DNA from: an uncultured Rubritalea sp.
Lineage (GTDB): Bacteria; Verrucomicrobiota; Verrucomicrobiia; Verrucomicrobiales; Akkermansiaceae
Direction: 5' to 3'
Length of the DNA stretch: 50,133 nucleotides
Assembly: GCA_937132085.1 (NCBI GenBank)
Contig: CAKZNV010000104.1
Span: forward strand, 1 to 50,133
Shown: piece after piece, positions 44,601 through 50,133 of the stretch
Layout: each line of letters opens with the position of its first letter
Numbering within the stretch: the first letter of the stretch is position 1
Notes under the pieces: generated by a model
The model's input: the letters and a program-made list of their open reading frames with translations, nothing else
The model's database searches: none
What the model was told of the DNA's origin: nothing
Made by a program: the position numbers and the translations under genes

Positions 44601-44847
44601 CGGAGTCTGGATCAGTGGAGTGATTGATCGCTTAATTCTGTCCTACGATGATTCTGGAAATGTAGAGTATGTAGCCATCGTTGATTTCAAAACAGATATG
44701 GTAGACGATGTGGATGAATTGAAATATCGCTACTCAGATCAGCTCATGAGTTATCAAACTATGTTAGAGTCAATCTATGCATTAGAATCGGATCATTTCT
44801 ATCGTGTGATAATCTCTACCCATTTGAGGAAAGCGGTTATACTGTGA
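41641..44847 (+). CDS. AddA/RecB-like helicase-nuclease
   Basis: About 1068 residues from GTG 41641 (VASVENVMIRASAGSGKT); the frame is open from 41596. UvrD-type helicase motifs: Walker A ASAGSGKT, Ia VIALTFTKKAAGEFADRI, Walker B HWMLDEFQDTSRSQW, III VVGDTKQGIYGWRGG, V MTVHKAKGLEFGAVIIPDL. A C-terminal nuclease domain has YGTLVHECFQ, SGVIDRLILS and AIVDFKTD, the PD-(D/E)xK core. This is the layout of AddA, which with AddB resects double-strand breaks. No addB is adjacent in the window, so the partner, if any, is encoded elsewhere. It diverges from sufE. Confidence 0.88.
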   Translation: MASVENVMIRASAGSGKTYQLANRYLALMVLGVKPERVIALTFTKKAAGEFADRILSKLAEGAESDLNAKKLREELSMAILGDVTVPPLVEGAVVLPEMDVDFFRSLLERVVRVMDQLALSTLDSFFIKLLRNFAFELGMSGFELVQGSDLEAERMRVFADIFERSQGGGADISKGHMKEFVAAFRQSSAGEESIRLTERLKEFVKDHQYRWLKFPQRESWGNADKLWKDGDNSGWPKGGNYREKVRRVRDLLEGVSFGHKTYIKSLNSVCDGLEEREGKSGTPLKVGGRFSHLMAALEELKEGSFTDVFSKKEMVIDGELADAFYQLLGGLVSDEINAKLERTQGVYEVIKAYEERYGSSVRGQGRLGFADATLLLSGHESVGLWDEVSKDLVEFRFDGKYDHWMLDEFQDTSRSQWQVIENLIDEVVNDLEGERSLFVVGDTKQGIYGWRGGEPKLFEELATRYDERLSQWPMNKSYRSAGPVIDLVNRVCDPKTSKGLKLFPSQAVHRWKFEEHSIADFNKDKAGHSWVCEMDKVEDLTSGEVRMLWIGALVEKLDPVRNGISCAILVRKNDHGAEIAEYLREHHADIPVAVENEALVAEENPVSAVIVDAFRFLCYPADTLAWWHIEMSPFRQVFSGFTGSDDTPSKQSVWYHWMRQISEKGLDKVLTQWINSLTEKVEISHYSKGKLEEMELAAAQFVAKGGFLTEWLLELEQWTQREVTRAGVVQIMTVHKAKGLEFGAVIIPDLDNRDFDDESRLKILTHDDDGGHVMLPPVKDVRQADPALRDQVDDWSVDQCYEQFCVLYVMLTRAESGTYCLLDGTKNKPDKRKRNEADWIRESVDGLVERDENLAGLSGRVTAEFGDWEWLETLEKVNLESVSENVVNLPVVEPRKSAVIATANHGDYETNYSSRLMDSKGMSYGTLVHECFQTIEWWDGNLVWNKDKSVVKVVLECMQSPTILPYFEKRDAIKVFREQPIEAIVDGVWISGVIDRLILSYDDSGNVEYVAIVDFKTDMVDDVDELKYRYSDQLMSYQTMLESIYALESDHFYRVIISTHLRKAVIL

Positions 44848-45000
44848 TTTAAATATTTTTTTATAGTCGTGAGGTGTTCCAAGTCAACGTTGTAGGAGTA
44901 GAAAGGTCTGGTAAAATGTTGAAATCAGAGTATAAGGGAAAATACTGAGTTTCTGGCTTAGAATCTAGGAACAAGGAATAAAAATTCAACTACTCAAACA

Positions 45001-45816
45001 ATGAAAAAGAAATGGAATGGTAATGCTGGATGGGTTATCAAGTCGATAGCTTGCTTGATGATGGTCAGCCAAGCAGAGGCAGTAACGGTGGCTATAGATT
45101 CTACAGCTTCCAGTTTTATAAAAGACCCAGCTCCTGGAGCTGGAAATGCAGCTTATACTCATATGATGTCGATCCAGAATTATCAGGCTGGATACAATAA
45201 GACGACTGATGAGACTACCAGAAATTGGTTCATCTTTGATATCCCAACGATCATGGCTAGCGAGTCGATATCCTCTGCTACGTTTAAACTCTATATGCCT
45301 ATATTTATACCTGGCGACCCTGCAAGTGATGCTGGTTTTGGTTATTCATCTGCAGATGCTTCTGAGGAATTTGCCATCTTTGGATTATCTCCTGATGCTT
45401 CCGCAGTGATTTCAGCCAGTGATGTTTTAGATGATGCAGGCGTGCCAGATGATAGTTCTATGTTTGATGCATACTATCCGTTTTTAGTAGGAGGAGAACT
45501 GTATGGATCTGTCACTGTGGAAGGAGCTGATAACGGAACATTTATTTCGATGAGCTTTAGCTCCGCTGGGTTAGTGGCTCTCAATGGCTCAACAGGATCC
45601 GCGTTTATGTTTGGAGGTGCGGTAGTGAGTATAGACAATGCACCTTCATTGGACATAGCAGAAGGCTTATTTCATCATACTCACCCCTACGGATTTGGTT
45701 CACCCAGTTTTGAAACAGCCGCACCTGAGCTGATACTAGAAATTATACCAGAGCCCAGCTCTTCACTATTGTTAGCAGTGTCGGGACTTTTGATGATGAC
45801 TAAACGCAAGAGGTAA
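45001..45816 (+). CDS. PEP-CTERM secreted protein
   Basis: 271 residues. The signal peptide (about 1-27, CLMMVSQAEA) is followed by a beta-rich mature part (TRNWFIFDIPTIMASESISS, ATFKLYMPIFIPG, GAAVVSIDN-like strands) and the end IPEPSSSLLLAVSGLLMMTK plus RKR, a PEP-CTERM signal. The motif FDIP...ISSATFKLY resembles DNRLRE/DUF7594-type surface domains in other bacteria. The 150 bases upstream are empty and should carry its promoter. The function is unknown. Confidence 0.8.
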   Translation: MKKKWNGNAGWVIKSIACLMMVSQAEAVTVAIDSTASSFIKDPAPGAGNAAYTHMMSIQNYQAGYNKTTDETTRNWFIFDIPTIMASESISSATFKLYMPIFIPGDPASDAGFGYSSADASEEFAIFGLSPDASAVISASDVLDDAGVPDDSSMFDAYYPFLVGGELYGSVTVEGADNGTFISMSFSSAGLVALNGSTGSAFMFGGAVVSIDNAPSLDIAEGLFHHTHPYGFGSPSFETAAPELILEIIPEPSSSLLLAVSGLLMMTKRKR

Positions 45817-45906
45817 GATTTTAAGATTGTTAGAAGTGATCTGTGATTTGAATATTTAAAGGTTTTATGCCTAGCGAAATCAGAAATGTTAGTTTAGTCT
45901 GATAGC

Positions 45907-47025
45907 ATGAAAGATCATAAGCATATTAAACCTCACCCTCGTCACGAGAAAGATTTCACTGGTGGCTCAGCACTTACTCGTTCTTGTAACTATGTCGGAA
46001 CTACTGGAGAGAGTTCACTGGACAAGGAATTGCTAGCACTGGCTGAGAAGATAGCACCTCATGATAGAGAGTGTCTTCTGGCGGAAATGATGATCACAGC
46101 AGTTAGGCTTAGCAGAGGTTCTGCGACTGATGGTGATATTAAAATGCTGAATCGGGCGCTTAAGGAGATGAGTCATGCCAACGAGGTGTTTTCTGGTTTC
46201 CGTAAAGAACGCAAAGTCGCAATCTTTGGCTCAGCGAGAACTAAGCCAACCGAACCTGAATATGTCACAGCTGTTAGATTTGCTAAGCAGATGAAAGAAG
46301 AAGGTTTCATGACGATTACAGGTGCTGGACCAGGTATTATGGCCGCAGGTAATGAGGGGGCAGGCAGAGAGGATAGCTTTGGACTTAACATCAGTCTTCC
46401 GTTTGAAACTTCAGCGAATGAATTTATTCTGAACGATGAGAAGTTGATCGATTTTAACTACTTCTTTACTCGCAAATTATCCTTCGTAAAAGAGGCAGAT
46501 GCAGCGGTGGCGTTCCCCGGTGGTGTAGGGACGATGGATGAGCTGTTCGAGGCTCTAACGCTTATTCAGACTGGTAAAGCGACTGTTTATCCGATCGTAT
46601 TGGTTGATGCAAAAAGCGGTAAATACTGGAAGTTTTGGCAGCAATTTATGGAAGAGCATTTGATGCGACTTAATTTGATCTCTAGAACGGACTTCGCTCT
46701 GTTTAAAGTCACGGATGATGTGCAGGTGGCAGTCGATGAAATCCTACAGTTTTACAAGAATTTCCACTCCTATCGTTACGTGGGAGATAAGCTCGTGCTA
46801 CGTATTTTGAATCGTCTTACTGAGACCGCGGTGGCTGAGTTAAACCAAGAGTTCAAAGATATTATCAAGGATGGAGAGATTGTCCAATGTGGAGCTCTTG
46901 AGGAGGAGTATCTGGAAGAAGATCTTAATGATATGCCTCGATTACTTCTTCGTCATAGACGTAGAGATTTTGGCAGATTACGTATGTTGATCGATGCGAT
47001 CAATGTGGCGGAAACGAAGAAATAG
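45907..47025 (+). CDS. LOG-family (TIGR00730-like) Rossmann protein
   Basis: 372 residues. An N-terminal helical extension (about 1-95) precedes the LOG domain: VAIFGSARTKPTEPEYVTA, GFMTITGAGPGIMAAGNEGA, and the catalytic-type PGGVGTMDELFE. LOG proteins are mostly cytokinin-riboside 5'-monophosphate phosphoribohydrolases or nucleotide-related hydrolases, and some bind (p)ppGpp. The long N-terminal and C-terminal extensions (to 372 from about 190) are characteristic of the larger bacterial subgroup. It ends 6 bases before the next gene. Confidence 0.87.
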   Translation: MKDHKHIKPHPRHEKDFTGGSALTRSCNYVGTTGESSLDKELLALAEKIAPHDRECLLAEMMITAVRLSRGSATDGDIKMLNRALKEMSHANEVFSGFRKERKVAIFGSARTKPTEPEYVTAVRFAKQMKEEGFMTITGAGPGIMAAGNEGAGREDSFGLNISLPFETSANEFILNDEKLIDFNYFFTRKLSFVKEADAAVAFPGGVGTMDELFEALTLIQTGKATVYPIVLVDAKSGKYWKFWQQFMEEHLMRLNLISRTDFALFKVTDDVQVAVDEILQFYKNFHSYRYVGDKLVLRILNRLTETAVAELNQEFKDIIKDGEIVQCGALEEEYLEEDLNDMPRLLLRHRRRDFGRLRMLIDAINVAETKK

Positions 47026-47031
47026 AATCTC

Positions 47032-48075
47032 GTGGATAAGGACGTAGTAGATTACCTTATCGTCGGTCAGGGACTGGCTGGCAGTGCGATGGCGATGGCG
47101 CTCCTTGAGCAAGGCGCTTCTGTGATTGTATTAGACCGTGAGGATATGAATTCTGCCAGTAGAGTTGCTGCTGGATTAGTGACGACTGTTGCAGGTAAGG
47201 GTATGAACCTTAGCTGGCGACAGGCGGAGTATCTTCCTGAGGCGATGGCGTATTACCATCAGTTAGAGCAGTCATCTGGGCAGGAATTATTTCATTCGCA
47301 AGAGCTGCTGCGCTTGTTCGATAGTGAGAAGCGCAAGGTGAAATTTGAGAACAAGATCGAACAGCTAGAGGGCTGGGTCGCAGAGGCGAACAAAGAAGAT
47401 CTAGCTCGGTGGAATAGCGAGCATGGCGGCTTTGTGATGCTTCAAGGTGGTTGGCTGGATACTAATGCTTATCTTGAGGTGGTAAGAGATATTCTTGGTG
47501 CGAGATACAGAGTAGATGATTTTAGTTCTAGCGATCTAACTCATGCTGATGACGGGATCGAATACAGAGGTGTCAGTGCTAAAAGTATTATTTTATGCCA
47601 AGGTGTGTCTGGTCTAACAGAATCTAACAATTTATTTTCACATGTAGAACATCGAAGTGCGAAAGGTGAAATTCTAAGAGTGAAAATAGAGGGCCAGTCG
47701 CAACACCAAATCATCAGTAATAATGGCTGGATGGTTCCAGTGGCAAAAGACGAGTGGAGAGTGGGTGCTACTTATGAGTGGAGTGATATGGAAGGGGAAA
47801 CGACTGCTGAAGGAAGAGCTGAAGTAGAAAAGAAGCTAAAAGTTATGACCGATAGAGATTATCAGATCATCGATCAGCAGGCTGGCGTCCGACCAATCAT
47901 GCGTAAGAGTCAGCCGTATGTAGGAGCTCATCCAGACCATCCTAGAGTTAAGTTCTTCAATGGTCTAGGCAGTAAAGGAGTCATTAGCGGACCAAGCGTT
48001 GCCAAGCATTTTGCCGATCATTTAGTGAACGGGACTGAGCTAGATCCTGAGCTTACTCTGGAGAAACGTCTTTGA
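47032..48075 (+). CDS. FAD-dependent oxidoreductase (DAO type)
   Basis: 347 residues from a GTG. The N-terminal dinucleotide motif is YLIVGQGLAGSAMAMALLEQG, followed by VIVLDREDMNSASRVAAGLV, a DAO-like middle and a C-terminal RPIMRKSQPYVGAHPDHP, FFNGLGSKGVISGPSVA that closes the FAD site. It resembles glycine oxidase or the MnmC C-terminal domain; the substrate amine is unknown. It is probably co-transcribed with the LOG gene. Its 3' end overlaps the opposing secreted protein gene by 23 bases. Confidence 0.85.
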   Translation: MDKDVVDYLIVGQGLAGSAMAMALLEQGASVIVLDREDMNSASRVAAGLVTTVAGKGMNLSWRQAEYLPEAMAYYHQLEQSSGQELFHSQELLRLFDSEKRKVKFENKIEQLEGWVAEANKEDLARWNSEHGGFVMLQGGWLDTNAYLEVVRDILGARYRVDDFSSSDLTHADDGIEYRGVSAKSIILCQGVSGLTESNNLFSHVEHRSAKGEILRVKIEGQSQHQIISNNGWMVPVAKDEWRVGATYEWSDMEGETTAEGRAEVEKKLKVMTDRDYQIIDQQAGVRPIMRKSQPYVGAHPDHPRVKFFNGLGSKGVISGPSVAKHFADHLVNGTELDPELTLEKRL

Positions 48076-48757
48076 TTCCTTTCTGCACCATTCTTCCTGA
48101 TTTAGCATCACGGTAGAAAAATTGGTAAACGCGTTTTTGTCCAGGATGGGGCCAGAGACCAGAGGCTGCTCTACTCCATTTATTAGAATATTTTACAAAG
48201 GTGAACATCTCGACATGGTTTGCAGAGTTGACTGAGAATTTACTTACGATCTTGTGTTTTGATGCTTCTATAGAAAACGTATCCTTACCTAGTTTTAAGC
48301 GCATTGGCAGGCTGCTCAAGTTGTAGCAAGAATAGGCTCCTCTAGGGAAAAACTTAACGGAGTCATTGATCACGACAATGCGGAAAGGATGTGATGACCC
48401 TTCAGAGGTAGGTAGGAACAACAGCAATGCCTTGTCTAGGCTTAAAGGAATATTAACTGCAGCGACAGTTTCGGACTCAGCACCAGTGCGAGTTGAGGCC
48501 TTTGTGTAAATCAATTTGTTTCCAGCTAGACGAACTACAGATCTCTCGTGATTCAAATATTTTTTTACAGTGATCGGTATGCCTGCTTGTTCTGGTTTGC
48601 CAGCTGGATCGTGTAGATGCAGTTTTTTGAATCCAGGATGGTGAGTGATGACTAGGTGTCTTAGAGTGATTGTTCTAGTCTCGTCGTTTTGTTGTGCATG
48701 AGACACATTAGAGCCCATGACAGTGAGTAAAATGATGATGAATTTATAGAGTTTCAT
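48053..48757 (-). CDS. Secreted protein of unknown function
   Basis: About 234 residues from MKLYKFIIILLTVMGSNV at 48757 (the frame is open to 48793, but this Met begins a proper signal peptide). The mature part is beta-rich (TITLRHLVITHHPGFKKLHL, VVINDSVKFFPRGAYSCYNL) with an C-terminal FYRDAKSGRMVQKG. It is linked to the upstream large protein by position, with 11 bases between its start codon and that gene's stop, so the two probably share a transcript and may act in the same envelope complex. Confidence 0.65.
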   Translation of the reverse strand: MKLYKFIIILLTVMGSNVSHAQQNDETRTITLRHLVITHHPGFKKLHLHDPAGKPEQAGIPITVKKYLNHERSVVRLAGNKLIYTKASTRTGAESETVAAVNIPLSLDKALLLFLPTSEGSSHPFRIVVINDSVKFFPRGAYSCYNLSSLPMRLKLGKDTFSIEASKHKIVSKFSVNSANHVEMFTFVKYSNKWSRAASGLWPHPGQKRVYQFFYRDAKSGRMVQKGIKDVSPE

Positions 48758-48768
48758 ATGTTTAGAGA

Positions 48769-50133
48769 TTAGAGTTCTTTTTCGTTTAACCAACGGAAGT
48801 TAGTAATCACAAACCTACGTCCAAAGCGTCGATTTGATTCACTGACTAAAGCATCAGTTCTGGTCGCTGCTTTATCTGTAGGGTCAAGGTATTCAGGTAT
48901 GCGCTGCACTGTGGCTTCACACCATGCTTTGGCGATTACCCTGCCGTTTGAGCCACGAGCGTCTCCGTAAGCACGAATCTTAAATGTATCTCCTCTAACG
49001 GAAATATGTGATGAGAGAGCAGAGAGAATATCGCCTTGAGTAATGGATACTGGGCTGCCTTCGGCGCTATAACCTTCAAGGGCATCCGCGTTGACGATTC
49101 CCTTTTTATCTAGAGCGTCTAGTTTGTTCAGATCTACTTTGATAGAATCACCAGGTGCAAAGGTATTAATTCCAGAGTTATCAATGGCTGCTTGAATGAC
49201 TCCTTTTTGAGCGTGAAGTTCGCCTTTAGCTCCAATCCGACGGTTCACAAACTCAGCTAGGCTTTGGTATGGAGCTTGATCAAGTTTAGTTCTCTTACGT
49301 AGTTCTAGAACGATGTTTTCTGCTAAAGTCTTGATCTGCTCATCTGTTAGTGAGCGGAATCCAGCCCAGCGGACAGCACCTGCGACATCAGCTGGAGGAG
49401 GATCACCGAGAGAAGGGTCTCCCCCTAATGATAGGCCCATGCGAGGGAATGCTGTGTTATAGTGTAGCTGGTGTTCTTTTCCCGCCCAGCCGTGCACAGA
49501 CTCACTTCGTAAGGCTAACAAGATAGAGTTCCAAGCATCCACAGAATCTGAGTTGATGTTAAACATACCTCGCACCATGAGTGCACTGCTCAACTCTTTG
49601 GCCGCATTCTCAGGTAGCGCTTTCATACGATCTACAAACTCTTCTCGACCTTCGGATAAGCTAGCCGGAGTCAGACGTGGATTCAACGGGTTGTTAGCTG
49701 TTCCTTGTAGAAGATCAGTTAGAACCTCAGATTGAGTTCTTTCTACTCCCGTGTAGGACTCTGATTGGTCTACGATCGATGAGAAAAAGTATTCATCCCA
49801 GAGAGTTTGATTTAGTAGAAACGAATGATCCAAATAGTGGTGATCAAAGGATACTTTACCTCCTGATTGCGCAATCTTATTGGTTTGGATCATTGGGTGA
49901 GCGTGAGAGTTTCCAAATGGATGTGTGACGCGTGGCAGAGTTCTGCCAGATGCTAGGTTAGCATGAATGAGCTCTCCCATAGAGGCGATTGGTCCCACTG
50001 GCACACGGTGCATAGGAACATTGGTCACACCTAGATTAGCAGTAGAGCTAGCTCCAAAGTATCCGCGCTTGGTAACTGGGTTTAACTCGATACCTGGGAA
50101 ATCAGTGAAGCTACTGATCTCTTTGATGCTAAG
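48769..50133 (-). CDS. C-terminal part of a large protein resembling Verru_Chthon cassette protein A
   Basis: The frame stays open to the right window edge (at least 454 residues), so the GTG at 50028 is not the real start and the gene continues outside. The visible part contains NPVTKRGYFGASSTANLG, HRVPVGPIASMGELIHANLA, HHYLDHSFLLNQTLWDEYFF, ALMVRGMFNINSDSVDAWNS and a C-terminal strand ITNFRWLNEKEL. The combination of a short FGASST block, LxHANL and DHSFLLN resembles the C-terminal region of the Verru_Chthon cassette protein A family, large surface proteins of this phylum. This is recollection and needs a profile search. Confidence 0.6.
   Translation of the reverse strand, partial: LSIKEISSFTDFPGIELNPVTKRGYFGASSTANLGVTNVPMHRVPVGPIASMGELIHANLASGRTLPRVTHPFGNSHAHPMIQTNKIAQSGGKVSFDHHYLDHSFLLNQTLWDEYFFSSIVDQSESYTGVERTQSEVLTDLLQGTANNPLNPRLTPASLSEGREEFVDRMKALPENAAKELSSALMVRGMFNINSDSVDAWNSILLALRSESVHGWAGKEHQLHYNTAFPRMGLSLGGDPSLGDPPPADVAGAVRWAGFRSLTDEQIKTLAENIVLELRKRTKLDQAPYQSLAEFVNRRIGAKGELHAQKGVIQAAIDNSGINTFAPGDSIKVDLNKLDALDKKGIVNADALEGYSAEGSPVSITQGDILSALSSHISVRGDTFKIRAYGDARGSNGRVIAKAWCEATVQRIPEYLDPTDKAATRTDALVSESNRRFGRRFVITNFRWLNEKEL

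Noticed and set aside
1-50133. CRISPR arrays, tRNA or rRNA genes, insertion sequences, prophage
   Set aside because: No spaced direct repeats, no cloverleaf-like sequence, no transposase or integrase motif was found by reading both strands.

Overview
The window is chromosomal DNA of a Verrucomicrobiota bacterium, most likely a Verrucomicrobiales lineage of the Rubritalea/Akkermansiaceae kind. Evidence: six complete secreted proteins end in the short Verrucomicrobia form of the PEP-CTERM sorting signal (VPEPSS, a hydrophobic stretch, then R/K residues). There is also a PVC-type heme-binding NHL/HEAT protein, a DUF1080 glycoside hydrolase, a lysine-only histone H1-like protein, and a partial protein that resembles the Verru_Chthon cassette A family. 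Most start codons lack a Shine-Dalgarno sequence and sit behind A-rich leaders. No tRNA, rRNA, CRISPR array, phage or insertion sequence was seen.

Layout. 1-3.5 kb: a gene cut by the window edge, a membrane-anchored protein, and a three-gene plus-strand unit (DUF1194/vWA-like PEP-CTERM protein, second PEP-CTERM protein, multi-TM protein). 3.5-11.3 kb: a minus-strand glycan-use block (DUF1080 protein, PVC heme protein whose cytochrome c end is split off by an apparent 1-nt frameshift, PAS-AraC regulator), a PEP-CTERM protein, and a divergent sialidase. 11.4-24.1 kb: a metabolic block with purU, a dimethylglycine/sarcosine-dehydrogenase-like flavoprotein, an Hsp70, and a phosphonate-degradation run (DUF5690-like transporter, phnY, phnA, HpnZ-type alcohol dehydrogenase) next to a PhoD-like phosphatase. 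24.2-30.4 kb: LamG PEP-CTERM protein, XRE-cupin regulator, efp-metX pair, an orphan zinc-type solute-binding protein behind an inverted repeat, an MTH1-like Nudix enzyme, scpA. 30.5-38.4 kb: a small PEP-CTERM protein, a three-gene unit with two TPM-like proteins, a thioredoxin, rdgB with a DPBB-like secreted protein, prfB with its programmed +1 frameshift, a GNAT enzyme, and the lysine-rich protein. 38.6-50.1 kb: redox-dead thioredoxin-like protein, LysM lipoprotein, tatD, sufE, an AddA/RecB-like helicase-nuclease, another PEP-CTERM protein, a LOG-family protein, a FAD oxidoreductase, and the Verru_Chthon-like gene running off the right edge.

How the genes work together. The best-supported pathway is phosphonate use: PhnY oxidises phosphonoacetaldehyde to phosphonoacetate, and PhnA splits that to acetate and phosphate. 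The alcohol dehydrogenase and the DUF5690-like permease are probable feeder steps. No PhnW transaminase is present in the window. The nearby THF-linked demethylating flavoprotein plus PurU suggest, as inference only, that an N-methylated aminophosphonate might be the substrate. Ordinary sarcosine/dimethylglycine breakdown is the simpler alternative for that pair. The rest is housekeeping mixed with secreted proteins typical of the phylum. The most useful items to follow up are the phosphonate/N-methyl neighbourhood, the frameshifted heme protein, the DUF1194 unit with altered MIDAS residues, and the inverted repeats upstream of the zinc-binding protein and between the flavoprotein and Hsp70 genes.
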